Assembly (NCBI GenBank): GCA_016745215.1
Contig: CP050890.1
Coordinates: 6,944,001-7,008,000, forward strand
Length of the DNA stretch: 64,000 nucleotides
From: Thiohalocapsa sp. PB-PSB1
GTDB taxonomy: Bacteria; Pseudomonadota; Gammaproteobacteria; Chromatiales; Chromatiaceae
Direction: 5' to 3'
Below, piece by piece: positions 1 to 8,668 of this stretch. The first letter of the stretch is position 1. The number at the start of each line of letters is the position of its first letter. Made by a program: the position numbers and the translations under genes. The notes under the pieces were generated by a model. The model saw only the letters and a list, made by a program, of their open reading frames with translations. It was not told the origin of the DNA and did not search any database.

Positions 1-402
1 GGAATCGAAACTGCGCTCTGGCTGGCTCAGAAGGGTAAGAACATTATCCTGGTCGAGGCCGCAGAGCACGGCGGCGGCAGCCAACCGGTAGTCTACATAA
101 ACCTCCAGATGCTTCGAGAACTGGGCGACTTTCACGGCATCGAACGGCGAACCAAGACGAAGATCAAGGCAGTCACGGATCGCGGCATTCTGGTGTACCC
201 ATCGGACGACAAGGCCGCTACGTTTGAGATCGACTGCGACAGCGTCATTCTGGCCCTCGGCTATGTTTCAAACAAAACGCCCTTCGACGCCATCGCTAAT
301 GGGCTGGACGTAGAGGACATCTTCAACATCGGCGACAGCCGTAATCCGGGGAACTACCTAACGGCAATTTTCGAGGGCTATGAGATTGGCCGTACACTTT
401 GA
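1..402 (+). CDS. FAD-dependent oxidoreductase, C-terminal part (cut by window edge)
   Basis: The reading frame is open from the first base to the TGA at 400-402, so only the last 133 residues are in the window. The opening residues (GIETALWLAQKG, then a strand ending in LVEA) look like the second Rossmann nucleotide-binding fold of old-yellow-enzyme/2,4-dienoyl-CoA-reductase-type flavoproteins. The end, with VILALGY followed by a FNIGD motif and IFEGYEIGRTL, matches the usual FAD-binding C-terminus where the conserved GD contacts the flavin. In the family this half binds FAD/NADH and passes electrons to an N-terminal FMN barrel, which would lie upstream of the window. Substrate unknown. It heads a same-strand catabolic cluster. 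Confidence 0.75.
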   Translation, partial: GIETALWLAQKGKNIILVEAAEHGGGSQPVVYINLQMLRELGDFHGIERRTKTKIKAVTDRGILVYPSDDKAATFEIDCDSVILALGYVSNKTPFDAIANGLDVEDIFNIGDSRNPGNYLTAIFEGYEIGRTL

Positions 403-562
403 GGTAAGCGACGGCACGATCCGACACTTCGGACCCGGCGACGTCACCATCGTTGAAGACACGTCAGGCAAAGGGCATCGCAGCAAAACAGTCGGGGACG
501 AGACCGCACTGCAGGCTCAGGTGCAGATGCTTGGCGACGATCAGCGTTGCTTGAACGCGTAA
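380..562 (+). pseudogene. cupin-domain protein fragment (5'-truncated)
   Basis: A second frame overlaps the end of the flavoprotein gene and encodes a stretch with FGPGDV, VEDTSGKGH and RSK, the typical C-terminal half of a single-domain cupin. The first half of the cupin is absent: the homologous part starts at about position 393, right at the flavoprotein stop codon. I read this as a remnant left by a deletion that fused the 3' end of a cupin gene to the preceding gene. There is an ATG at 380, so a 60-residue product is formally possible, but half a cupin barrel would not be expected to fold. Confidence 0.5.
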
Positions 563-588
563 ACGAGACATTGGAGACGAGGGCTGAC

Positions 589-1359
589 ATGAAATCCTGG
601 TGTCGCATAGTGCTTGATGGGACAGCTCGTCTTGGTCTGTGTCAGGACGAGGATATCCTGATCCATGAGGGCGACCTGTTTGCCGACCCGGTGCCGACGG
701 GTCAAAAACTGGATGTACAGGACGCCGAATGGCTCGCGCCGGTTGAACCAAGGCAGTTTCTGGGCCTGTGGAACAACCTGCATGAGGCCATGGTGCACGA
801 CGGCAACGACCTCCCCATTTCGCCGCTCTATTTCACGAAGCTGGCGGATTGCCTGAATCGACACCAGGGTGACATCCCGGCCCCCAGAGGATACGCAGAC
901 AAGGTGTTGTTCGAGGCCGAACTGGGGGTGGTGATCGGTCGCGAGTGTTTCCGGCCGCAGCGCGAGGCCATCGACGATTACATCTTCGGCTACACCTGCG
1001 TCAACGACACGACGGCTGCGGAGCCCTTGTTCGAGAACAAGCAATTCCCCCAATGGACACGAGCCAAGAGCTATCCCGGATTCGGCGCGATCGGCCCGTG
1101 GATCGTGCGGGGGATCGAACCGGATGAGTTGCAGGTTCAGGCGTTTCTCGATGGTGAGAAGAAGCAGGACTACCCGGTCAGTGACATGATCTTTTCGCCG
1201 CGCGAGGCGGTCTTTCGCATCGCTAGCGAGATCCGGCTCTACCCCGGTGACGTGATCGCCTGCGGCACATCGGTCGGCGCCTGCTTCATGACGCCGGGCC
1301 AGCAGATCGAGATACGCATCTCCGGGCTGGGCAGCCTGGTGAACCAGTACTCACGATGA
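589..1359 (+). CDS. fumarylacetoacetate hydrolase (FAH) family protein
   Basis: A 256-residue protein of the FAH superfamily, which hydrolyses, hydrates or decarboxylates diketo or oxo acids using a divalent metal. The metal-site acids are visible in FEAELGVVIG and in the GYTCVNDTTAAE segment, followed by the typical KSYPGFGAIGPWIV and PGDVIACGTSVG segments. I start at ATG 589 because a GAGG Shine-Dalgarno-like sequence ends 7-8 bases upstream; an alternative TTG at 547 would overlap the cupin fragment. It lies 22 bases before the next gene, so the two are probably co-transcribed. With aconitase X and a porin downstream, a role in breakdown of a hydroxy or keto acid is likely, but the substrate cannot be read from sequence. 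Confidence 0.85.
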   Translation: MKSWCRIVLDGTARLGLCQDEDILIHEGDLFADPVPTGQKLDVQDAEWLAPVEPRQFLGLWNNLHEAMVHDGNDLPISPLYFTKLADCLNRHQGDIPAPRGYADKVLFEAELGVVIGRECFRPQREAIDDYIFGYTCVNDTTAAEPLFENKQFPQWTRAKSYPGFGAIGPWIVRGIEPDELQVQAFLDGEKKQDYPVSDMIFSPREAVFRIASEIRLYPGDVIACGTSVGACFMTPGQQIEIRISGLGSLVNQYSR

Positions 1360-1381
1360 CAAGCATGAAGAGGAAACCACA

Positions 1382-2698
1382 ATGTCAGCACTGAATCCCC
1401 ACCGGGCGAATTTTGCGGCGCCGAGCCTGAAGCGGGCCTTGTCGGCGGGGCCGGCGTTGGCCGCCCGGCTGATCCTTGGGGCCGGTCTGGCCGCTGCGTT
1501 GCTGGCGGCCCTGCCCGCGAATGCGACCGACGACGTGGCGGTCCCCCCGAAGTTCGAGGTCGGGCCGATCCCGCAGTCGATCCTCGACGTGAAGACGGAC
1601 AACGATTTCATCTACGACACCGTGAAGACCATCGCGCCCGAGATCGGTGGCTATGACGACGTCTTTCTGAACGAGGAGGAGACCGTCGCCTACACCACCG
1701 GTCGCGACGGATGGATCTGGAAGGTCGACCTGAAGACCGAGAAGGCCGAGCGCTTCGTCGACGTGCCGGTGATGGCCGCGGGCCTTCACCACATTCCCGG
1801 CGAAACGACCAAGATCATCACCACCAATTCCCGGCGTGGCGGACAGCAATACCCCGAGGGCGAGGAGGTGGGACTGTACACCCTCGATCTCGCCACCAAG
1901 GAGGTGACCGCGCTGGTCACGCGGGTGCCGCACTACGATGATCCCATCGAGCCGACGGTGATTCCCATCGACCAGCAGGAGCGCGTGCGCGTGGACTCGC
2001 TCGACGACTCGAACAGCCGCCCGCTCGCGATCACCAACGACGCCGCCGTCAGCGCCGATGGCAAACGCGTCTACTTCACCGAGTCCTACGTCACCGATGG
2101 GGCCACGATGGGCGGCCCCGGCTCCATCGCCACGGTCGTCATGCTGGGCAACAGTGGACGGCTCTGGATGTATGACTTCGAGGATCAGACCGTGGGCCTC
2201 GTGGGCGCCGGCTACGCGTTCACCGACGGCATCCTGATGGAGGCCGACGCCGACGGCGACGGCATCGAGGACTCGGTCCTGATGACCGACAACGTCCGGT
2301 TCCAGCTGCACCGCCTGCACCTCTCCGGCGACAGGGCGGGCGAGAGCGAGGTGCTCTGGAAGGATCTGCCGGGGCTGGGCGACGGCATGCGCCGCGATTC
2401 CAAGGGCCGGATCTGGGTCACCTTCATCGCCGAGCGCAGCCCGCAGTTGGACTACGCCCACATGAATCCCGAGGTGAAGCCGTTCCTGATGAAGCACCCG
2501 CAGCTGATCAGCATGGCGCCGACCAACAGCATCCTGCTGCTCAGCCCGGATGCCTCGACGCCGCTGTGGTTCACCTCCCACTACCAGACGCGCGTGACCT
2601 CCATCGCCGCGGTGACGCCGGCAAGTAACGGCCTCTACTTGTCGAACTTCAGCGAAAGCACTCCCGGCCTTCACCGGATCGACATTCCACTGGAGTGA
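1382..2698 (+). CDS. secreted SMP-30/strictosidine-synthase-like beta-propeller protein
   Basis: 438 residues. A twin-arginine-free signal sequence is visible: basic start, then an Ala/Leu-rich hydrophobic stretch at about residues 27-48 ending in PANA, consistent with export to the periplasm. The rest has repeated propeller strands with loops such as TTGRDGWIWKVDL and SKGRIWVTF that are characteristic of SMP-30/gluconolactonase and strictosidine synthase-like six-bladed propellers. Members of these families are mostly lactonases or uncharacterised. It begins 22 bases after the FAH gene and is followed by a 99-base gap before aconitase X, fitting one catabolic transcription unit. Exact reaction unknown; lactone hydrolysis is an inference. 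Confidence 0.7.
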   Translation: MSALNPHRANFAAPSLKRALSAGPALAARLILGAGLAAALLAALPANATDDVAVPPKFEVGPIPQSILDVKTDNDFIYDTVKTIAPEIGGYDDVFLNEEETVAYTTGRDGWIWKVDLKTEKAERFVDVPVMAAGLHHIPGETTKIITTNSRRGGQQYPEGEEVGLYTLDLATKEVTALVTRVPHYDDPIEPTVIPIDQQERVRVDSLDDSNSRPLAITNDAAVSADGKRVYFTESYVTDGATMGGPGSIATVVMLGNSGRLWMYDFEDQTVGLVGAGYAFTDGILMEADADGDGIEDSVLMTDNVRFQLHRLHLSGDRAGESEVLWKDLPGLGDGMRRDSKGRIWVTFIAERSPQLDYAHMNPEVKPFLMKHPQLISMAPTNSILLLSPDASTPLWFTSHYQTRVTSIAAVTPASNGLYLSNFSESTPGLHRIDIPLE

Positions 2699-2797
2699 AC
2701 CGAACCTGAATGGGCGGTGTTTGCCGGGATGTCCTGACAACACCACGCGCCGCAACCCGCCTGACACCTCGTTTGAGAACTGACGGAGATAACCATC

Positions 2798-4270
2798 ATG
2801 AGTAACGCAAAGCCAACCAGCGAAACGGGTGCTTCCGGCGGGGCGCTTCGTCCCGACCACATCGGGGTCGCTTACTCCGACATGACATCATATGACGCAG
2901 ACGGGAAGCCAACGGCGGGGTTCAGCGACCGCAGCAGCAAACCGAAGTCTGATGACCCCACGGCGCCGTACCAGATGCCGCTCACGGACGAGGAGCAGGC
3001 CATTCTGAACGGCGACAAGGGGCCGGAACTGGCCAAGGTGATGAAGATCATCGTCGAGTTTGGCAATGCCTTCAGAGCCGAAAGGCTCGTTGATCTCGGC
3101 GGCGCGCCGCACAGCTCGCTGTTCACGGGGCAGGACTACCTCCTGCCGATGATCAAGATGTTCCAGGAATGCGCGGACGCGGGCATCAAGGCCTACGCCC
3201 CCTACACCGTCAACCCGCGCTGCTACGACGTCTACAACGTCATGAACAACGCGGCGGATATGAAGATCATCTACGAGCTCTACGGCGTGCAGCGGGATCT
3301 CGACTGGATGCATGCGCAGCTCGGCGCTCCGGACCTGAATATGCGCAGCTGCGCCTGCTACGTAGAGGAGGTCGGCAACAGGCCCGAGCCGGGCACCTAC
3401 GTCGCCTGGGCCGAGTCGTCCGCGGTGAACTACGGCAACTCCGCGCTTGGTCTTCGCACGAACCGCAACGCCTCCGGCATGGAACTGCTCTGCGCGTTGC
3501 TCGGCAAGGCGCCGCTGTTCGGCCTGATGACCGACGAGGGCCGTATGTCGAGCTGGCTCGTCGACGTGAAGACCACAAAGGAGCCGGACTGGGGCGTACT
3601 CGGCACGGCCATCGGCCGCAAGGTGATCGACGCCAACCCTTACATCGTGGGCATCGACCAGTACCTCGGCACAGAAGTCTCCAACGACAACATGCATCTG
3701 CTCAAGAAGATGGGCAGCGCTACGGCCGCCGCCGGGGCCGTCGGCCTCTATCACGTGGAGAACCTCACGCCCGACGCCAAGGACAAGGGGCGCGATCTGC
3801 TGATGGAGGGATACCAGACCTACGTCTTCGACGATGAAGAGCAGGCGCGGGTGCTCGCCACCTTCCCGACGGATTTCGACGACCGGCCGGAAGACCCGAC
3901 CGTCGCGCTGATCGGCTGCCCGCACAACACCTACAAGGAAGTCTTCGACTGGGGAACAATGGTCACAGAGGCCCTGGAGAAGAGGGGCCTGGACGCGCCG
4001 GCCATTCCCACCAAGCTGCTCTCGCCGTTTCCGGTGCGCGATCGGTTGCTCAAGGACGAGCCGGTGCTGTTCGGGAAGATGAACGCGGCCAACATGCGCT
4101 TCAGCAACATGTGCTCGCTGAGCTACACAGGCATGAAGGGCTTCTCCGAGAAGATGTTCGCGGTCACCAACTCTCCCAAGACGCGGAACTACTACCCGTT
4201 CGTCCGCTATCTGACCGACGACGCGCTCCTTGAGACCATCATAACAGGCAAAATTCCTGAAAACGCCTGA
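2798..4270 (+). CDS. aconitase X catalytic (large) subunit
   Basis: 490 residues matching the aconitase X catalytic domain (formerly DUF521): LTDEEQAILNGDKGPELAKVM near residue 60, VDLGGAPHSSLFTG, SCACYVEEVGNRPEPG around residues 190-210, and a C-terminal IGCPHNTYKEV. Characterised members are Fe-S dehydratases acting on cis-3-hydroxy-L-proline in bacteria or on mevalonate 5-phosphate in archaea; Cys residues suited to the cluster are present. An extended N-terminus of about 55 residues before the conserved part is unusual. The small swivel subunit is encoded 40 bases downstream. The neighbouring FAH, lactonase-like and porin genes suggest catabolism of a hydroxy acid rather than isoprenoid synthesis. 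A GGAG ribosome site precedes ATG 2798. Confidence 0.85.
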   Translation: MSNAKPTSETGASGGALRPDHIGVAYSDMTSYDADGKPTAGFSDRSSKPKSDDPTAPYQMPLTDEEQAILNGDKGPELAKVMKIIVEFGNAFRAERLVDLGGAPHSSLFTGQDYLLPMIKMFQECADAGIKAYAPYTVNPRCYDVYNVMNNAADMKIIYELYGVQRDLDWMHAQLGAPDLNMRSCACYVEEVGNRPEPGTYVAWAESSAVNYGNSALGLRTNRNASGMELLCALLGKAPLFGLMTDEGRMSSWLVDVKTTKEPDWGVLGTAIGRKVIDANPYIVGIDQYLGTEVSNDNMHLLKKMGSATAAAGAVGLYHVENLTPDAKDKGRDLLMEGYQTYVFDDEEQARVLATFPTDFDDRPEDPTVALIGCPHNTYKEVFDWGTMVTEALEKRGLDAPAIPTKLLSPFPVRDRLLKDEPVLFGKMNAANMRFSNMCSLSYTGMKGFSEKMFAVTNSPKTRNYYPFVRYLTDDALLETIITGKIPENA

Positions 4271-4310
4271 GGTCTTTCAAATCGCAAACTCGACAATCTG
4301 GAGAAACAAC

Positions 4311-4757
4311 ATGGCAAAGACATTCAAGGGGCGCCCGCTGATCCCCGGTTCGGCGGAAGGCGAGGCGCTGGCGTCAAAATCGCCGTTCAATGTGTCAGCC
4401 TCGTACATGGAGAACCTGTTCGCAGGCAACACGGAAAGCGCGCCCTGCACAGATCCCACGAACAAGGAGTGGTCCGGGAAGAACCTGGCCGGTGGGATCC
4501 TGTGTTTTCCATCGGGTGTGGGCTCCACGATGGGCGGGGCCACGTTGATGGGCGTGGGAAGCCTTGGCCTGGGACCCAAGGCGATGCTGTACGCGGAGCA
4601 CGTCGACTCGGTCTCCGTCGCCGGGTTGATCATCGACAGTGTCTGGAACGGCAACAACGTGATCACGATCGATCAACTCGGCGAGGACTTCATCAACACG
4701 GTGAAGACCGGGGACAAGATCAAGATCAGCGAGGACGGCACCGTCGAGGTCGGCTGA
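4311..4757 (+). CDS. aconitase X swivel (small) subunit
   Basis: 148 residues of the aconitase X swivel-domain family (formerly DUF126): FKGRPLIPGSAEGEAL at the start, LAGGILCFPSGVGSTMGG in the middle and HVDSVSVAGLIIDSVW later. In the family this domain closes over the active site of the large subunit; bacterial enzymes are often split in two as here. The pocket motif PSGVGS corresponds to the PSGRGS loop usually seen. It directly follows the large-subunit gene, so the two form one enzyme. Confidence 0.85.
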   Translation: MAKTFKGRPLIPGSAEGEALASKSPFNVSASYMENLFAGNTESAPCTDPTNKEWSGKNLAGGILCFPSGVGSTMGGATLMGVGSLGLGPKAMLYAEHVDSVSVAGLIIDSVWNGNNVITIDQLGEDFINTVKTGDKIKISEDGTVEVG

Positions 4758-4785
4758 GCCACTCCGGCATGCCTTTGCTCAATAG

Positions 4786-5109
4786 CCGCAAGCGCGGGAG
4801 ATCGCCCGATGCTCGACAGGATTTCCACCGGCGCTGGTCGCCTTCATTGAAATCGAGAATGAGAGCAGATTCAAGCGTGACGAACATGAGTGTCGTCCCG
4901 GGGCCAAGGCCATTGCTTCTCGGCAGGCTTTCGGGATCTCAGTGGCATCCGGGACAGTCGCCGCGGACGCATCGAAAGGGCTGCTGCCCGTCCGCGAGTA
5001 TGGATGCGGCATCTCAAACCGGCAGTACCTCATGGACGAGGGGGGCCGGGCGCGCACCGAGTCGGCCGACAAGCGCATTCAGTTCAACTTGGAAGTGGTG
5101 AGCCGGTAG
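4786..5109 (+). pseudogene. unidentified gene remnant, 3' part only
   Basis: Between the aconitase X genes and the porin one frame stays open from 4786 (after a TAG at 4783) to TAG 5107-5109 and reads like genuine protein: FPPALVAFIEIENE, then RPGAKAIASRQAFGISVASG and VREYGCGISNRQYL. There is no good start codon near the 5' end, so this is probably the last 107 codons of a gene whose beginning has been lost. I do not recognise the family. A second frame is also open here and runs into the porin gene, but its composition (Arg, Gly, Ser-rich) looks like a shadow. Confidence 0.4.
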
Positions 5110-5120
5110 TGTGTACTGAC

Positions 5121-6506
5121 ATGAGCCAACAGATCACAGTATTCTGCGTTGGGTTGGCGTTTGCCTTGGCGGGGCTTGGGGCCTCCGGTCAAGCCGGGGC
5201 CGACGATGCCGCGGCGGACAAGGCCTCGGACAAGAACGGTACCCCGGCGTCCCGCCCCGGCATCGTGCCGATACCGAACTACGGCGGCGGTCTCGGCGAA
5301 CGGGCCTATCTCCTGGGCGACTTCGGCGGCAGGCGAACCGAGTGGGCCAACAACGGCTTTCAGTTCGATGTAGACACGGTGAGCTGGGCCGACTCCGTCG
5401 TCGATGGCGGGCAGTCCGGCGCCACCCGCTTCGGCGCCAACCTCACCTACAACTTCACCATCGATCTGATGCGCGCCGGCATTGTGCCCGGGGCCATGAT
5501 CCAGGTCCGTGCGGAGTCGCTGGTGGGTGACAAGAGCGCCAGTGCCAACACGGGCCAACTGACGCCGGCGAACACCGCATCCCTGTCCCCGACCAACTAC
5601 AACGTGCTCGGCGCGGGCTATGACCTGGCGCTGTCGCAACTCTCCTGGCTACAGATGTTCAGCGAGCGCTTCGGCGTCATCTTCGGCAAGCTCGACCTCT
5701 ACGGCGACGGAGCGCCGAGTGAGTTCGCCGGCGGGCGCGGCCGCACCCAGTTCATGAACTGGAGCCTGAACTACCCAACACCGGCGCTGTACGTGCCCTC
5801 ATCCACCCTCGGCGCCGGCGTCGTGGTGCTCCCCAACCGCGATCTGAGCATCACGAGCCTGCTGCTCAGTGGCACCCAGTGCGCGAACAGCGACTGTTTC
5901 GAGGACCTGGATGACAAGGGGGGCATCTGGGCGACCAACGCGAGCTATCAGTACCGGCTCCGAGGCCTGCCCGGCGGCGTGAACGGTTCCTTCACGTATT
6001 TCTTCGACAAGGACTTCACCGAGCTCGGCTCCGTCACCTTCGTGTCGACAGAAGGGCTGAAGACATCCACAAAGCGCGAGTCTTGGATCGTCGGCGGCTC
6101 CTTCTGGCAGTACCTGTCGGTCAAGGGGACCCACGAGGGACCGGTCAACCTCACCAACAAGGTTCCCGACCTCCAGGGTTGGGGGATCTTCGGCAGCCTC
6201 ACCTTCGCGGACAACAGAACCAACCCGTGGAAGACAAGCCTCAACCTCGGCGTCGGCGGGCGCGGCATCATCTCCAAGCGACCGAATGACCTGTACGGGA
6301 TGGGCTACTTCTACAACGACTTGGAAAAGACCCTGATCGAAGAGACGGCCAACTTCGACGATCATGGTCAGGGGGTCGAGGCCTTCTACAACCTGGCGAT
6401 CACCAACGCCATCCGACTCTCCGCCAACGTGCAATACCTCTCCTCGGTCGATCGCGACATCGATGACTCGCTCTATGTCGCCGGGCGCCTCCAAGTCTTG
6501 TTCTAG
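5121..6506 (+). CDS. OprB-like carbohydrate/organic-acid porin
   Basis: 461 residues. ATG 5121 is chosen because it starts a clean signal peptide (hydrophobic core ITVFCVGLAFALAGLGASG, cleavage near GQAGA); the frame is open further upstream but not protein-like. The mature part alternates aromatic and polar residues, contains GFQFDVDTVSWADSV, and the LPNRDLSITSLLLSG and YNLAITNAIRLSANVQYL strands typical of OprB-family 16-stranded barrels, and ends in Phe as outer-membrane porins do. It would admit the substrate of the upstream catabolic genes. It is convergent with the ABC operon, only 33 bases away. Confidence 0.8.
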   Translation: MSQQITVFCVGLAFALAGLGASGQAGADDAAADKASDKNGTPASRPGIVPIPNYGGGLGERAYLLGDFGGRRTEWANNGFQFDVDTVSWADSVVDGGQSGATRFGANLTYNFTIDLMRAGIVPGAMIQVRAESLVGDKSASANTGQLTPANTASLSPTNYNVLGAGYDLALSQLSWLQMFSERFGVIFGKLDLYGDGAPSEFAGGRGRTQFMNWSLNYPTPALYVPSSTLGAGVVVLPNRDLSITSLLLSGTQCANSDCFEDLDDKGGIWATNASYQYRLRGLPGGVNGSFTYFFDKDFTELGSVTFVSTEGLKTSTKRESWIVGGSFWQYLSVKGTHEGPVNLTNKVPDLQGWGIFGSLTFADNRTNPWKTSLNLGVGGRGIISKRPNDLYGMGYFYNDLEKTLIEETANFDDHGQGVEAFYNLAITNAIRLSANVQYLSSVDRDIDDSLYVAGRLQVLF

Positions 6507-6539
6507 GTCTGGTTGCTGCGGCACACCGACCGCCGCAGG

Positions 6540-7460
6540 CTACCGCGCGCCGCCTTGGTGCCCGAAGACCCGCTCCAGGTTGTTCGCGTTCTCGGTCATC
6601 ACGCTCAGAAAGTCGCCCTCCGCGGGCCGGTTCGCGCAAGGGTCCACCACGAGGCTGGCGATGCCCAGTGCGCGCAGGCGCTCGACGTTCGCCCGTGCGG
6701 GATCGCCCTCCCAGAGCATCCAGCTCGCCGGGTGGTCCTTAAGCGTTCTTTCAAGCTCGCCCCACTGGGCCGCGTTCGGCATCTCCTCCGGCTCCCACAT
6801 GACGCTCTTCAGATTCAGCCCGTAGCGGCGCGCGAGGTATTGGTAGACGGGGTGGGAGCCGAGCAGCGGGCGCCGGGGGTCGGTGCTTGCAATCTCGGCC
6901 ATGCGCGCGTCGAGGGCCAGGAGGTCCGCCTTGAGCGCGTCGAGATTGCGCGCGATCTGCGCCTTGGCGTCGGGGCGTTTGCGGATCAGGGCCTGCGCAA
7001 TGGCCTCGGCCTGTTTTGCGGCTTGGCTGAGATCCAGCCAGGTGGTGAAGGCCAGGCCACCGTGGTCGTGCTCTCCGCCGGGGCCGTGGCTGTGGGTGAC
7101 GGTGCCGGCAGCGCGGATGTAGGCGTCGCGGTAGGCGCGCGAGGTATCCACCAGGCGTGAGCGCAGCAGGCTGACCTTGGCGGTCCACTTGGCGTAGTCG
7201 GCGCCGTTGAGCAGGATGAGGTCGGCGGCTTGATAGGCGGCGATGGTCTCGGTGTCCGGCATCCAGAAGGCTGGGTCGACATCGTCGGGGGCCGGAAAGG
7301 TCACTTCGGCCAGGTCGCCGGCGAGGCGTTCGGCGAAGTAGGTCAGCGGGTAGTTGACGCTGTAGATGCGCAGCTTGTCTTGGGCGAGGACTGCGGCGGG
7401 CAACAGCAGGATCAGGGCCGCGATGGCCGGCCAGGGCGATGGGCGTTCGGTGGTCTTCAT
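6540..7460 (-). CDS. ZnuA-like metal-binding ABC substrate-binding protein
   Basis: 306 residues with a signal peptide (ALILLLPAAVLAQ). The mature protein has the cluster A-I helical-backbone layout of zinc/manganese binding proteins: YPLTYFAERLAGD, FPAPDDVDPAFW, ILLNGADYAKW and the conserved LGSHPVYQYLARRYGL with the ligand His. The His-rich loop HSHGPGGEHDHGG near residues 122-135 is a hallmark of zinc-specific members, though it is short. It is the last gene of a four-gene minus-strand operon. Oddly its partner permease is of the MacB/FtsX type, not the ZnuB type, so the protein may deliver to, or signal through, a non-canonical transporter. Confidence 0.8.
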   Translation of the reverse strand: MKTTERPSPWPAIAALILLLPAAVLAQDKLRIYSVNYPLTYFAERLAGDLAEVTFPAPDDVDPAFWMPDTETIAAYQAADLILLNGADYAKWTAKVSLLRSRLVDTSRAYRDAYIRAAGTVTHSHGPGGEHDHGGLAFTTWLDLSQAAKQAEAIAQALIRKRPDAKAQIARNLDALKADLLALDARMAEIASTDPRRPLLGSHPVYQYLARRYGLNLKSVMWEPEEMPNAAQWGELERTLKDHPASWMLWEGDPARANVERLRALGIASLVVDPCANRPAEGDFLSVMTENANNLERVFGHQGGAR

Positions 7461-7477
7461 GTCGGGGCTCCGAAGGG

Positions 7478-8668
7478 TCAGCGAATGAACAGGGCCCGCA
7501 CCAGCGCCTCGTCATGGTGGGCGACGACGGCGAGCAGCAGGCCGGTGAGCAGGGCGGCGGCGGCGAGGATGAGGGCGATCTCGGCGCCGAGCAGCCGCGC
7601 GATGGTGGCCCGGCTGCAGCCGAGCTTGAAGATGGTCTCGATCTCGCTGGCGCGCAGGCGCAGCGACAGGGCCAGCACCAGGATCAGGGCGAGCAGGGTC
7701 GCGGTGCCAACCACCAGGATGACGGCGTCGAGCACGCCCTTGATGCGGAAGATGTTCGCGAGCAGGCCCGCGATGACCTCCGCCGGGACCAGGATCTGCT
7801 GCGCCTCGCCCCGGTCGCCGGCGGCGACGTAGCGACCGCGTAGCAGGGCGGCGGCCTTGGCGTCGTCGGGCAGCGCGATGACGGCCGTGATCGGGTAGTC
7901 CTCCGGACTGCCGTGCAGGTGGAAGCTGTCGATGTTCTCGGGCGTGATCTCGGTGTATTGGACCAGCTTGGCCGTGGCCGTGAGGTTGCCGTCGGCGCGG
8001 TCCATGACCAGGCTCGGGTCGCGGACCGCGGCGAGGTCCTGGTGGCCGTGGACCAGGCCCTGGATGACCCAGGCGGTCTTCAGGTCGACGAATACGGCGA
8101 GGTCGTCCGGGCTTCTGGTCGGCGCCAACACGCCCACCACCTGCATCTTCAGCGGATAGACGCCGGCGAGGTCGAACAGGGTCTCGGGCGAGGACAACAG
8201 GGTATCGCCGGGATTGAGCCCCAGGGCTTGGGCCGCGCGGGCGCCGAGCACGCACTCGCCGAGCAGCGCGAGATTGCGACCGGCCTGGACCCGGAGCCCG
8301 CGGAATGCGAAGTAGTCGAGATTAGTGCCGACGATGGGATGGCCGCGGGCCTTGAAGCGGACATGGATCGGGATCGGCAGCGCCAGCCCGGTGTCTGCGA
8401 TGCCGTCGACGGCGGCCATGGAGATCGGCTCCGGCACCGAGTCGCCGAAGTACAGGCTGTTCATCGCCAGGTCCAGGGAGCTGCCCTTGGCGCCGACCAC
8501 CAGCGGCGTGCCCTCAGCGCGTGCGAGCAGTTGGCGCTCGCTCTCGGCGAGCAGCAGCTCCAGCGCCAGCGGCAGCACCGCGATCAGGGTGACGCAGACC
8601 ACCAGGGTCAGGCTGCGGCCCCAGTGATAGCGCAGGTAGCGCCAGGCGACGTAGAGGCTGTCCATCAT
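7478..8668 (-). CDS. MacB/FtsX-type ABC transporter permease
   Basis: 396 residues. One transmembrane helix near residues 18-40, a large periplasmic domain (about 45-270), then three helices near the C-terminus, the type VII ABC layout shared by MacB, LolCE and FtsX. The cytosolic motif ETIFKLGCSRATIARLLGAEI matches the coupling-helix region of these permeases. Its start overlaps the stop of the ATPase gene by four bases, and the substrate-binding protein gene follows 17 bases later. Type VII systems do not normally translocate small ions; they work by mechanotransmission across the inner membrane. Confidence 0.8.
   Translation of the reverse strand: MMDSLYVAWRYLRYHWGRSLTLVVCVTLIAVLPLALELLLAESERQLLARAEGTPLVVGAKGSSLDLAMNSLYFGDSVPEPISMAAVDGIADTGLALPIPIHVRFKARGHPIVGTNLDYFAFRGLRVQAGRNLALLGECVLGARAAQALGLNPGDTLLSSPETLFDLAGVYPLKMQVVGVLAPTRSPDDLAVFVDLKTAWVIQGLVHGHQDLAAVRDPSLVMDRADGNLTATAKLVQYTEITPENIDSFHLHGSPEDYPITAVIALPDDAKAAALLRGRYVAAGDRGEAQQILVPAEVIAGLLANIFRIKGVLDAVILVVGTATLLALILVLALSLRLRASEIETIFKLGCSRATIARLLGAEIALILAAAALLTGLLLAVVAHHDEALVRALFIR

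Noticed and set aside
1385..2860. Long minus-strand open frame opposite the beta-propeller gene
   Set aside because: Composition rich in Arg, Gly, His and Val with no domain; it is the antisense of a GC-rich coding region.
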